A DNA stretch of 32,381 bases from DASQPE01 sp964519805 (GTDB lineage Bacteria > Gemmatimonadota > Gemmatimonadetes > Gemmatimonadales > GWC2-71-9). Of this stretch, positions 15,238-23,501 are shown one piece after another; the stretch's first letter is position 1; every line of letters starts with the position of its first letter. The notes below the pieces were generated by a model. The model was not told the DNA's origin, did no database searches, and saw nothing but the letters and a program-made list of their open reading frames with translations. The DNA is taken from NCBI GenBank assembly GCA_964519805.1, contig CAZFKN010000028.1, positions 1 to 32,381 of the forward strand. The letters run 5' to 3'. The translations under genes were made by a program, and so were the position numbers.

Positions 15238-17262
15238 TCACCCGAGGATGGCGCCAAGGACCCAGATGGCGCCGACGAGGAAGAGCAGCACGTAGAGCCC
15301 GACCTGACCGCTCTGGAGCCGGCTGCCGAGTCGGCCGAGCCACCGGCTCCCGACCACACCACCGCCCACGAGCAGCCCGTCGACCAGTCCCTGATCGACG
15401 ACCCGCCAGAGGACCCTGTCGGACAGCCAGACCAGCGGACGCACGAAGACCGCGTCGTAGATCTCGTCGATGTAGTACTTCCGATAGAGCACGCGAGCGA
15501 AGCCCGTCTCCGGCGGCGCCGAGCGCGCCGGGAGAATGGGCCGCCCGAGCGTCGCCCGGTAGCCGATCCAGAGGCCGACGACGCCGATCGCGACCGCGAC
15601 GCCGAGCAGGATCTCTTCGGTGGTCCCCGTCGGCAACGCCAGCGGATGGAGCGCGGTGGCCGCGCGGGTGACGGGCTCGAGCCACTGTTCCAGCGCCTCG
15701 TGCCCGCCCGCGAAGGCCGGGAGATTGATGAGGCCGCCCGTGAGGCTCAGGAGCGCGAGCAGCACGAGCGGGCCGGTCATGCTGACCGGGGGCTCGTGGA
15801 GATGCTCCTGCTCGGCCTGGCCCACCCGGGTGGCGCCGTGGAAGGTCATCGCCATGAGGCGAGCCATGTACACCGCCGTGAGGAACGCGGCGGCCGCGCC
15901 CATGCCGTAGAACAGGTAGTACACCGGCTGCTCGGCGCCGCGCGCGAAGGCAGCCGCCAGGATCTCGTCCTTCGAGAAGAAGCCGGCGAAGGGCGGGATG
16001 CCCGCGATGGCGAGCGTCGCGATCCACATGAGCGTGCAGGTGAGCGGGAGCCAGCGCCGGAGCCCGCCCATGTTCCGCATGTCCTGCGCATCGTCGTTCG
16101 AGTGGGTGGCGTGATAGGCGTGGTGCAGCGCGTGGATCACGCTCCCGGCCCCGAGAAACAGGAGCGCCTTGAAGAAGGCGTGGGTCACGAGGTGGAAGAT
16201 GCCCGCCGTGTATCCCCCCACGCCGACGCCGAGGAACATGTAGCCGAGCTGGGAGATGGTGGAGTACGCGAGCACCTTCTTGATGTCGTGCTGGCGCAGT
16301 CCGATCGTCGCCGCGAAGAGCGCCGTGAGCGCTCCAATCCCCGCCGTGATCAGGCCCGTGGCAGGGGCCAGCGCGAACAGCACCCCCGTTCGCGCCACCA
16401 GGTACACGCCCGCGGTCACCATCGTGGCGGCGTGGATCAGTGCGGACACGGGTGTCGGGCCGGCCATCGCGTCGGGCAGCCAGACGTACAGCGGGATCTG
16501 CGCCGACTTGCCGGTGCAGCCCAGCAGCAGGAAGAGCGTGATCCAGGTGGCCGCCGCGGCGCTGAGCGTGCCTGGCGCCCGGCTCAGCACCGTGGCGAAG
16601 TCGAGCGCCCCCATCGTCTGCCAGAGCAGGAACATCGCGATCAGGAAGCCGAAGTCGCCGGCCCGGTTTGCCAGGAACGCCTTCTTGCCTGCATCGGCGT
16701 TCGCCTTGTCCGTGAACCAGAAGCCGATCAACAGGTAGGAACAGAGGCCCACACCCTCCCAGCCGATGAACAGCACCGGCAGGTTGGCCCCCAGAACCAG
16801 GATCAGCATGAACGCGATGAACAGGTTCAGATAGGCGAAGTAGCGGGCGTAGCCAGGGTCGTCGCCCATGTAGCCGACGCTATAGATGTGGATCAGGCTG
16901 CCGACCCCGGTGACCACGAGCAGCATCACCGACGACAGCTGGTCGACCTGGAGCGCCAAGTCGATCCGGAGGTCGCCGACGTGGAGCCAGGGCCAGAGCG
17001 TTACGACGAGTGGCGCCTCCGGCGGCGCGGCCCGCACCTCGAGGAAGATCGCCACCGCGACCGCGAAGGCACCGAGCAGCACACCCGGACCCACCAGGGA
17101 CACGACGGCCTTGACCCGGGAGCGGGTGAAGGACAAAAGGCCGTTGATCACGACGCCCAGCAACGGGAGCGCGATCGTGAGCCAGGCCAGCCGGACCGCC
17201 GGCCTTGCCGCGCCGCCCGACGCCTCGTTCACGGCCTGGACCACGAGCGGAGACAGAGTCAT
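15238..17262 (-). CDS. nuoL: NADH-quinone oxidoreductase subunit L
   Basis: The distal proton-pumping subunit of complex I, 674 residues, with the long lateral helix expected at its C-terminal part. Motifs include IHIYSVGYMGDDPGYARYFAYLN, FIGWEGVGLCSYLLIGFW with conserved Glu, KSAQIPLYVWLPDAMAGPTPVSALIHAATMVTAGVYL and KKVLAYSTISQLGYMFLG. I chose ATG 17262, which overlaps the nuoK stop by one base (TGATG) and starts MTLSPLVVQ. The 67 codons open upstream belong to nuoK in another frame. Confidence 0.95.
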   Translation of the reverse strand: MTLSPLVVQAVNEASGGAARPAVRLAWLTIALPLLGVVINGLLSFTRSRVKAVVSLVGPGVLLGAFAVAVAIFLEVRAAPPEAPLVVTLWPWLHVGDLRIDLALQVDQLSSVMLLVVTGVGSLIHIYSVGYMGDDPGYARYFAYLNLFIAFMLILVLGANLPVLFIGWEGVGLCSYLLIGFWFTDKANADAGKKAFLANRAGDFGFLIAMFLLWQTMGALDFATVLSRAPGTLSAAAATWITLFLLLGCTGKSAQIPLYVWLPDAMAGPTPVSALIHAATMVTAGVYLVARTGVLFALAPATGLITAGIGALTALFAATIGLRQHDIKKVLAYSTISQLGYMFLGVGVGGYTAGIFHLVTHAFFKALLFLGAGSVIHALHHAYHATHSNDDAQDMRNMGGLRRWLPLTCTLMWIATLAIAGIPPFAGFFSKDEILAAAFARGAEQPVYYLFYGMGAAAAFLTAVYMARLMAMTFHGATRVGQAEQEHLHEPPVSMTGPLVLLALLSLTGGLINLPAFAGGHEALEQWLEPVTRAATALHPLALPTGTTEEILLGVAVAIGVVGLWIGYRATLGRPILPARSAPPETGFARVLYRKYYIDEIYDAVFVRPLVWLSDRVLWRVVDQGLVDGLLVGGGVVGSRWLGRLGSRLQSGQVGLYVLLFLVGAIWVLGAILG

Positions 17263-17558
17263 CAGCCGTGGAGGAGATTGATGTTCTGGAGGTCGATCGA
17301 CTGGTGATGCCGGAACACCGCGAGAATGATCGCGAGCCCGACGGCAGCCTCCGCGGCCGCCACGGTCATGACGAAGAACACGATCAGGTAGCCGCCCACG
17401 CCGTACACCTGCGCGAGCGCCACGAACGCCAGGTTGACGGCATTGAGCATCAGCTCCACGCACATGAAGAGCACGATGGCGTTGCGGCGGAGGACGACAC
17501 CGGCGACGCCGATGCTGAACAGGAGCGCGGAGAGACCGAGCGCAGGACCGAGCAGCAT
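17262..17558 (-). CDS. nuoK: NADH-quinone oxidoreductase subunit K
   Basis: A 98-residue membrane subunit with three transmembrane helices, related to MrpC. It shows GVVLRRNAIVLFMCVELMLNAVNLAF with the conserved Glu in helix two, and the family tail AAAEAAVGLAIILAVFRHHQSI. The ATG at 17558 overlaps the nuoJ stop by one base and has GGAGA before it. A much longer open frame upstream is the nuoJ shadow and is not part of the gene. Confidence 0.95.
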   Translation of the reverse strand: MLLGPALGLSALLFSIGVAGVVLRRNAIVLFMCVELMLNAVNLAFVALAQVYGVGGYLIVFFVMTVAAAEAAVGLAIILAVFRHHQSIDLQNINLLHG

Positions 17559-18118
17559 CAGGTTCTCCGTTTGGCGAGGACGACGGCGCCGACGATGGCG
17601 GCGAGGAGGAGCAGCGACGTGATCTCGAAGGGAACCAGGTACAGCTGGAACAGCGGCGGTGCGATGCCTCCCACCACCCCGCGGGACGCCGCTTCCTGCT
17701 GCGCCGCCTGCCCGCCTGCGAACGCGTGGGCCGCCTGGAGCGATCCGGCGGACGCCCGGACTTCGTTGGCGAGCCGCCCGGTGCTGTACGACCAGAGGCC
17801 GCCCAGCTCGGCCACGATGAGTCCGCCGACCACCAGCGCCGCGGCGATGCCCGCGGGCCCGCGGATGTCGGTCGCCCGCACGCGGCCCACGTTCAGCAGC
17901 ATGATGATGAAGAGGAAGAGGACCATGATGGCGCCGGCGTACACGAGGATCTGGATGACGCCGATGAACTGGGCCTGGAGCAGTACGAAGATGGCGCCAA
18001 GCGCCAGCATCGCCTGCACCAGCCAGATCAGCGCGCTGACCGGGCTGCGCTGGAGGATGCACATCGCCGCCGACACGACCGCGACCGTGGCGAAGATGTA
18101 GAAGACGATCTCGGTCAT
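17558..18118 (-). CDS. nuoJ: NADH-quinone oxidoreductase subunit J
   Basis: A 186-residue membrane subunit with about five helices that lies between the ubiquinone site and the antiporter subunits. QAQFIGVIQILVYAGAIMVLFLFIIMLLN is the diagnostic block. The C-terminal half has a loop of about 40 residues rich in Ala, Gln and Gly before the last helix. The ATG at 18118 lies one base after the nuoI stop, with GGAGAGTAGG as a ribosome-binding site. Confidence 0.93.
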   Translation of the reverse strand: MTEIVFYIFATVAVVSAAMCILQRSPVSALIWLVQAMLALGAIFVLLQAQFIGVIQILVYAGAIMVLFLFIIMLLNVGRVRATDIRGPAGIAAALVVGGLIVAELGGLWSYSTGRLANEVRASAGSLQAAHAFAGGQAAQQEAASRGVVGGIAPPLFQLYLVPFEITSLLLLAAIVGAVVLAKRRT

Positions 18119-18119
18119 C

Positions 18120-18644
18120 CTACTCTCCCCGGGCGTCCGACGGGTCCCAGAGCGACGAAACCGGATGGGTCTGCGCCTGCAGCCGTTCCAGGTCGTACAC
18201 GAAACGGTTCCGGCTGTACTCGGCGTTCTCGTAGTGCACGCCCACGTGGATCGCCTCCTCGGGACAGACCTCCTGGCAGTACCCGCAGAAGACGCAGCGG
18301 AACTCGTCGATTTCATAGATCAGGGGATACCGATTGCCCTGCTCGTCCTCGCCGGGGACGAGCTTGATGCAGTTGGCCGGGCAGATCTGGGGACAGAGGC
18401 CGCAGGCGACGCACTTGGAGCGCCCCTGCTCGTCCGTCAGCATCCGGTGCGTGCCCCGCCACCGGGGGGTGAGGCTCCATTGGCCCATCCCGTGCGCGGC
18501 GTCGGTGCTCTTCTCCTCCGGGTACTGCATGGTGACCCGCTTCTCGAACATGTGCTTGAAGGTGAGCGCCATGCCCCTGAGAGCCGCGCGAACATAGCTC
18601 ACCTCCCGCTCCGGTCGCTTGAGCACCTTGACGCCGATGGCCAT
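18120..18644 (-). CDS. nuoI: NADH-quinone oxidoreductase subunit I
   Basis: The ferredoxin-like subunit that carries clusters N6a and N6b between the peripheral and membrane arms. The 174-residue protein has the two CxxCxxCxxxCP motifs at Cys78/81/84/88 and Cys117/120/123/127. The N-terminus has the amphipathic membrane-associated segment (GMALTFKHMF). The ATG at 18644 overlaps the nuoH stop by one base (TGATG). Confidence 0.96.
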   Translation of the reverse strand: MAIGVKVLKRPEREVSYVRAALRGMALTFKHMFEKRVTMQYPEEKSTDAAHGMGQWSLTPRWRGTHRMLTDEQGRSKCVACGLCPQICPANCIKLVPGEDEQGNRYPLIYEIDEFRCVFCGYCQEVCPEEAIHVGVHYENAEYSRNRFVYDLERLQAQTHPVSSLWDPSDARGE

Positions 18645-19975
18645 CAGAAGCTCGCGGTGACGCGTTGGGGCGGCCGGAGGCCGGCGCGCCGCGCGCGCCG
18701 CGCGGCGGAGCCGCTCACGATCATCCCTCGGTCCACAACGAAGAAGAGCGCAATGGCGCACACGACGCTCACGCCGGTCAGCACGAGGTGCAACGCCAGG
18801 GTCTGCCCGAGACCGACCAGCTCGGCCACGTAGAGCACCACGCAGACGAGCATGATGTAGCCGAGGGTCACGGGCGTCAGGAACTTCCAGCCGAGGGCCA
18901 TGAGCTGGTCATAGCGGAAGCGCGGCAGCGTCCAGCGGATCCACATCACGAAGAAGATCCAGAACATGAGCTTGAGGAAAAACGCAGCGCCCGTGAGCAG
19001 CGTCGCGATCGGCCCCGGCGCGAGGGTGAGCAGCGCCCAGGGCTTGGCGGTACCGACGGCCACGAACGGGATGTCCCAGCCGCCGAAGAAGAGCGTCGTC
19101 ACCATCGCGGACACGGTGACGATGTTGGCGTACTCCGCGATGAAGAAGAACGAAAATTTCATCGCGCTGTACTCGCTGTGGTACCCCGCCACCAGCTCCG
19201 ACTCGGCCTCCGGCAGGTCGAACGGCAGTCGGTTGGTCTCGGCGAACCCGGACACGAGGAAGACGAAGAAGGAGACGACCAGCGGGAACACCAGCCAGAG
19301 GCCGCTCTGCTGCACGGCGATGATGCGCGAAAAGCTCACATCGCCAGTGAGAAGCAGCACGGGGATCAGGCTCAGACCCAGCGCCACCTCGTAGGAGATG
19401 AGCTGCGCGCTCGCCCGGAGCCCGCCGAGCAGGCTGTACTTGCTGTTCGAGGCCCAGCCCGCGAGCGCGATGCCGTAGACGCCGAGCGAGCTGATCGCGA
19501 TGACGAAGAGGAACCCAACCGGGACGTCGGCCACGACCATCGGCATCGGGCCGTGATGCGCGACTCGGCCGAAGATCAGCGTGAACAGCCATCCCAGCAC
19601 CCTGCCGAGGATCGGAACATGAGCCGCGATCGAAGCGCCAAAGTCGTCCGAGTCGAGCGGGAGCGGCGCCGCAAATGGAATCACCCCCGAGAGCAGCAGC
19701 GCCGGGATGAAGGCCAGCGCCGGCGCCGCCACGAAGAGCACCGGATTGGCGGCGGAGGGGAACGTCTCTTCCTTCAGGATGTTCTTGACGCCGTCGGCGG
19801 CGGGCTGGAGCAGCCCACCCGGGCCCACCCGATTCGGGCCGAGACGGTTCTGCATCCAGGCGGAGACCTTGCGCTCCATCAGCGTCAGCAGGGCGACGCC
19901 CACCATGACCACGGTGAAGACGAACAGCATCTTGAGGACGCTGAGGAGAAGGAAGCCCTTGATCTCCGGAGTCAT
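18644..19975 (-). CDS. nuoH: NADH-quinone oxidoreductase subunit H
   Basis: The membrane subunit that forms the quinone entry site. Family blocks are MERKVSAWMQNRLGPNRVGPGGLLQPAADGVKN, SSLGVYGIALAGWASNSKYSLLGGLRASAQLISYE, FAETNRLPFDLPEAESELVAGYHSEYS and a C-terminal WIRWTLPRFRYDQLM. At 443 residues it is long compared with the ~325 of E. coli. A stretch around residues 107-145, with its own hydrophobic segment (PILGRVLGWLFTLIFG), is inserted before VVADVPVG, and there is extra C-terminal length. The ATG at 19975 overlaps the nuoG stop (TGATG). Confidence 0.94.
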   Translation of the reverse strand: MTPEIKGFLLLSVLKMLFVFTVVMVGVALLTLMERKVSAWMQNRLGPNRVGPGGLLQPAADGVKNILKEETFPSAANPVLFVAAPALAFIPALLLSGVIPFAAPLPLDSDDFGASIAAHVPILGRVLGWLFTLIFGRVAHHGPMPMVVADVPVGFLFVIAISSLGVYGIALAGWASNSKYSLLGGLRASAQLISYEVALGLSLIPVLLLTGDVSFSRIIAVQQSGLWLVFPLVVSFFVFLVSGFAETNRLPFDLPEAESELVAGYHSEYSAMKFSFFFIAEYANIVTVSAMVTTLFFGGWDIPFVAVGTAKPWALLTLAPGPIATLLTGAAFFLKLMFWIFFVMWIRWTLPRFRYDQLMALGWKFLTPVTLGYIMLVCVVLYVAELVGLGQTLALHLVLTGVSVVCAIALFFVVDRGMIVSGSAARRARRAGLRPPQRVTASF

Positions 19976-21549
19976 CAGGCGCTCCCCGCATGCGCGCCTG
20001 CGAGGACGCGACCGGTGAATCCGAGGTCGGCATAACTGAGTCCGGCGAACGCGGGCCAGGTCCGGCCGAGCATCGCGAAGGCCTGCGCGGCGGTGGCGGG
20101 GGCATCGGCGTCGGGACCCGGTCCCGCGAGCACCTCGCCCGCAATCCACCAGGCCGGCCGGGCCATGCCGGGCTGGGCCCTGGCTTGTTCGTACCGCTGC
20201 GCGCGCCCATCCCGGTTGACGTAGGTGCCGTTCTCCTCGGCCATGGTGGTGACCGGCAGCACCAGCTCCGCATTTCGCAGGCGCTCGGACGGGACCGTGC
20301 CCAGAACTATCAGCGCACCCGGGACCCGGCCGAGCGCGGTTTCGTCGTCCGCCGAGAGCACCGGGTCGAGGAGGATCACGAGCGCCGCGGTCGCCGCGGC
20401 GCGGAGCGCGCCGGCCCAGTCCCCGCCGTAGCCCACCAGCTCCGCGCCGGCCAGGTTCGGGGCCCGCTCCCGGCGGAGCGCCAGGTTCGGGACACCGGCC
20501 AGCGGCGCCTCGTCGCCGAGGGGCACCTGGACCGCCGCGGTCACGGGGCGGCCTTCGACCAGCTGTCGCAGCAGCCCCAGCGACTCGGTCGACGCGCGAC
20601 CCGAGGCGAGGATCACGACCGGGCCGGACGTGCCGCGGAGAAGCCCGCCCAGGCGGTCGAGAGCCGTGTCCCAGTCGGTCGCCACGTGCTTCGGACCCTC
20701 ACGAACCAGCGGCGCCTCGACCCGGTCGCCGCGGTTCATCCAGCGATAGTCCATCCGGCCGGTGTCGCACATGAAGTGCCGGTTGACCTCGAGATTCGGA
20801 CGCGGCCGCAAGCGGACGACGACGTCGTCGCGAGTGTCGATCGCGATGTTGCAACCCTGGGTGCAGCCGGGGCAGATGCTCGCGGTCTTGTCGAGGTCCC
20901 AGGCGCGCGCCTTGTGCAGGAAGTCCTTGGAGAGCAGCGACCCGACCGGGCAGAGGTCCACGACGTTGCCGGCCCAGGGATGGTCCAGGAGCTGCTCCTC
21001 GGCAATGCCGATGTAGGCGCGGTCGCCCCGCTCCGACACGTTCAGGATCGGTGCCTCGGCGACGCTCTCCATGAAGCGGACGCAGCGGGTGCAGAGGATA
21101 CAGCGGTTGGGGACGTAGAGCACGTCGGGGCCGAAGTCCTCGACCGGGCTGTAGCGCTTGGCGTACTCGCCGTAGCGCGTCCCCGAGCGCCCTTCCTGGA
21201 ACACATAGTCCTGCAGCTCGCACTCGCCGGCCTGGTCGCAGATCGGGCAGTCGAGCGGATGGTTGATGAGCAGGAACTCGAGGACGCTCTGGCGGGCGGC
21301 CTTGGCTTTGGGACTGTTCACGTGCACGACCTGCCCGTCGGCCACCGCGGTGACACAGGCCGGGGCCAGCTTGGGCTGGTTCTCGACCTCCACCAGGCAC
21401 ATCCGGCATACCGCGGGGGACGGCAGCGAGGGATGGTAGCAATAGTGGGGGACGAGGACGCCGGCCTGCTTGGCGGCCTCGATGATCATGGCGCCCTTCG
21501 GCACCGCGACCTGGGTGCGTTCGATCGTGACGGTCACCCGCTCAGTCAT
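19975..21549 (-). CDS. nuoG: NADH-quinone oxidoreductase subunit G
   Basis: The large iron-sulphur subunit of the peripheral arm, 524 residues. All four expected clusters have ligands: 2Fe-2S N1b at Cys37/48/51/65, the His-ligated N5 at His97/Cys101/104/110, N4 at Cys150/153/156/200, and the optional N7 at Cys226/229/233/261. The following molybdopterin-oxidoreductase-like domain is much reduced, about 260 residues against 400-600 in many homologues, yet ends with recognisable VLPVTTMAEENGTYVNRDGRAQ. The ATG at 21549 has GGGGAG four bases upstream. It is the only nuo gene with a long spacer before it. Confidence 0.95.
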   Translation of the reverse strand: MTERVTVTIERTQVAVPKGAMIIEAAKQAGVLVPHYCYHPSLPSPAVCRMCLVEVENQPKLAPACVTAVADGQVVHVNSPKAKAARQSVLEFLLINHPLDCPICDQAGECELQDYVFQEGRSGTRYGEYAKRYSPVEDFGPDVLYVPNRCILCTRCVRFMESVAEAPILNVSERGDRAYIGIAEEQLLDHPWAGNVVDLCPVGSLLSKDFLHKARAWDLDKTASICPGCTQGCNIAIDTRDDVVVRLRPRPNLEVNRHFMCDTGRMDYRWMNRGDRVEAPLVREGPKHVATDWDTALDRLGGLLRGTSGPVVILASGRASTESLGLLRQLVEGRPVTAAVQVPLGDEAPLAGVPNLALRRERAPNLAGAELVGYGGDWAGALRAAATAALVILLDPVLSADDETALGRVPGALIVLGTVPSERLRNAELVLPVTTMAEENGTYVNRDGRAQRYEQARAQPGMARPAWWIAGEVLAGPGPDADAPATAAQAFAMLGRTWPAFAGLSYADLGFTGRVLAGAHAGSA

Positions 21550-21556
21550 TCGCTCC

Positions 21557-21590
21557 CCGCGGAGGCACGGAGGTTACACGAGGCACAGAG
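21557..21590. repeat. CTCCGTGC-type tandem repeat before nuoG
   Basis: Read on the minus strand there are four degenerate units resembling CTCYGTGC: CTCTGTGC, CTCGTGTAAC, CTCCGTGC, CTCCGCGG. They lie directly upstream of the nuoG ribosome-binding site and partly merge with it. This is a different family from the GTTYACY heptamers. Confidence 0.45.
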
Positions 21591-21610
21591 TCTACCACAG
21601 TAGGCGTGGT

Positions 21611-21628
21611 TCGCAGTTGCAGTTGCAG
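21611..21628. repeat. Hexamer triplet in the nuoF-nuoG spacer
   Basis: Three near-identical hexamers (TCGCAG, TTGCAG, TTGCAG) in tandem. It is short and may be chance, but it adds to the repeat-rich nature of this spacer. Confidence 0.4.
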
Positions 21629-21651
21629 TACCTGGTTCTCGCGATAGGCCG

Positions 21652-21667
21652 GTGATCCACCGATCAC
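21652..21667 (-). promoter_or_regulatory. Stem-loop at the nuoF stop codon
   Basis: Perfect 6-bp arms GTGATC (21652-21657) and GATCAC (21662-21667) around a 4-nt loop. The nuoF stop (21664-21666) lies in the arm. With the 114-nt spacer that follows, it could be a processing, pausing or stability element splitting the operon transcript. No T-run follows, so a classical terminator is unlikely. Confidence 0.4.
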
Positions 21668-22971
21668 ACGCTTGTCAGCACGGGCCGCTGCGCCTTCGAG
21701 ATATACGCCTCGAACTCGGACCGGAACTTCTGGATCCCGCTCACTACCGGCGCGGCGCAGGAGTCGCTCAGCACGCAGATCGTCTTGCCCGTCATGTTTT
21801 CGGAGAGATCGAGCAGGAGATCGAGATCGTCCGGTTTCCCCTTCCCCGCCAGGATCCGCTCCAGAACCTTCGCGGTCCACGCCGTCCCCTCCCGGCACTG
21901 GGTGCACTGGGCGCAGGACTCGTGCGCGTAGAACCGGGCCAGTCGCCAGATCTGGTACACCAGGTCGGTGGTGTCGTCCATGACGATCATGCCGCCCGAC
22001 CCGAGCATGGACCCGTGTGCCGCGATGTTCTCGTAGTCGGTCGGGCAGTCCTCGATCTCTTCCGCGGTCATGATGGGCACCGACGAGCCGCCCGGGATGA
22101 CCGCCTTGAGCGTCCGGCCCGGCCGCATGCCGCCGGCGAGATCGAAGATCAGGTCCTTCATGGGGAAGCCGAGCGTGATCTCGTAATTGCCCGGCCGGGC
22201 GACGTGCCCGCAGACGGAGATCAGCTTGGTGCCGGGGCTCTTCGGGCTGCCCAGGAAGAGGCCCTTGTGCCACGCGGCGCCGCGGGTCACGATGTGGGGC
22301 ACGGCGGCGAGCGTCTCGACGTTGTTGACCGTCGTCGGCATTCCGAAGACGCCCGCCTGAGCCGGGAAAGGCGGCTTGATCCGCGGGTTCCCGCGCTTGC
22401 CCTCGAGCGAGTTCATCAGCCCGGTCTCTTCCCCGCAGATGTACGCGCCCGCGCCCCGATGGAGCACCATCTCGATCCGCTTGCCGCTGCCGAAAGCGTC
22501 GCCGCCCAGCGCGCCCTCCGCATACGCCTCGGCTACCGCCTCGGTCATGATGCGGAGCGGCTCGGTGAACTCGCCCCGGATGTAGATGTAGCAGGTCTCG
22601 GCACCGATGGCGTAGGACGCGATCGCACAGCCTTCGATCAGCTGGTGCGGTGTCCACCGCATGATCTCGCGGTCCTTGAAGGTGCCCGGCTCGGACTCGT
22701 CCGCGTTGCAGACCAGGTAGTGCGGCTTGCCGCCGGCCTTGGGCATGAACGACCACTTGAGCCCGGTGGGGAAGCCGGCGCCGCCTCGGCCCCGCAGCCC
22801 CGACTCCTTCACCACGTTGGTGACCTCGTCGGGCGCCATGCCGAGCGCTTGCCTGAGGCCGGCATAGCCGCCCCGCTCGACCCATCCTCTGTACGAGCGG
22901 GCGCCAGCGTCGCCGAAGTAGCGGGACAACACGACCGTCTCCCGCGGGTGGCTCGGGTGCGGATAGCCCAC
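21664..22971 (-). CDS. nuoF: NADH-quinone oxidoreductase subunit F
   Basis: The NADH- and FMN-binding subunit, where electrons enter complex I. The 435-residue protein has the FMN/NADH loop GLRGRGGAGFPTGLKW (58-73), CNADESEPGTFKDRE, and GAYICGEETGLMNSLEGKRGNPR. Cluster N3 ligands are Cys353/356/359 (CAQCTQC) and Cys399. I take GTG 22971 as start: it overlaps the nuoE TAG by one base, has AAGAGG eight bases upstream, and gives a normal N-terminus. The frame is open about 190 codons further, but that region is the nuoE shadow. Confidence 0.95.
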   Translation of the reverse strand: MGYPHPSHPRETVVLSRYFGDAGARSYRGWVERGGYAGLRQALGMAPDEVTNVVKESGLRGRGGAGFPTGLKWSFMPKAGGKPHYLVCNADESEPGTFKDREIMRWTPHQLIEGCAIASYAIGAETCYIYIRGEFTEPLRIMTEAVAEAYAEGALGGDAFGSGKRIEMVLHRGAGAYICGEETGLMNSLEGKRGNPRIKPPFPAQAGVFGMPTTVNNVETLAAVPHIVTRGAAWHKGLFLGSPKSPGTKLISVCGHVARPGNYEITLGFPMKDLIFDLAGGMRPGRTLKAVIPGGSSVPIMTAEEIEDCPTDYENIAAHGSMLGSGGMIVMDDTTDLVYQIWRLARFYAHESCAQCTQCREGTAWTAKVLERILAGKGKPDDLDLLLDLSENMTGKTICVLSDSCAAPVVSGIQKFRSEFEAYISKAQRPVLTSV

Positions 22972-23501
22972 TACCGATACCTCTTGAGAATCTCCGCGAC
23001 GCGCTCGGGCGTCACGCTCTCGATGAAGTCGTCGTCCACCAGGATCGGCGTCGGGAAGCCGCAGGCCCCCAGACACTCGACTTCCATGACGGTGAAGCGG
23101 CCGTCCGGGCTCGTGGCGCCCAGCTCGCCGCAGCCGCTGTGCTCCAGGAGGGCCTTCATGGTCGCCTCGGCGCCGCAGAGGCCGCAGGGCGACGTAGTAC
23201 AGACCTGGATGAAGTGCCGCCCCACCGGGTGGGTGTGGTACATCGTATAGAACGTGACGACGCCCTTCACGTAGGCCGGCGTGAGCCCCAGCACCTCCGC
23301 GACTTCGACGACGGCCGGCTCCGAGATCCAGCCACGGGCCTCCTGCACCATCCAGAGCGCCGGCAGCAGACACGCCTGCCTGGTCGGGTAGCGGGTGATC
23401 AGCCGCTCCAGCCGGGCCCGGGTCTCGCCCACGAGCACGGGCTCGTAGGGTGCGCCACGGCCGTGAGTGGGACCGTGCAGCTGCGCGGGCTGCGCGCTCA
23501 C
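22971..23501 (-). CDS. nuoE: NADH-quinone oxidoreductase subunit E
   Basis: The thioredoxin-like 24-kDa subunit with 2Fe-2S cluster N1a, ligated by Cys101, Cys106, Cys143 and Cys147 (CTTSPC and CLGAC). The 176-residue protein has the helical N-terminal domain (LLPALWMVQEARGWIS, VVTFYTMYHTHPVGRHFIQVC) typical of the family. The GTG at 23501 overlaps the nuoD stop as GTGA and has GGAGG eight bases upstream. The longer open frame upstream is nuoD in another frame. Confidence 0.95.
   Translation of the reverse strand: MSAQPAQLHGPTHGRGAPYEPVLVGETRARLERLITRYPTRQACLLPALWMVQEARGWISEPAVVEVAEVLGLTPAYVKGVVTFYTMYHTHPVGRHFIQVCTTSPCGLCGAEATMKALLEHSGCGELGATSPDGRFTVMEVECLGACGFPTPILVDDDFIESVTPERVAEILKRYR

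Noticed and set aside
15214..17307. A 697-codon open frame on the plus strand
   Set aside because: It is antisense to nuoL, which is certain; composition is typical of a GC-rich shadow.
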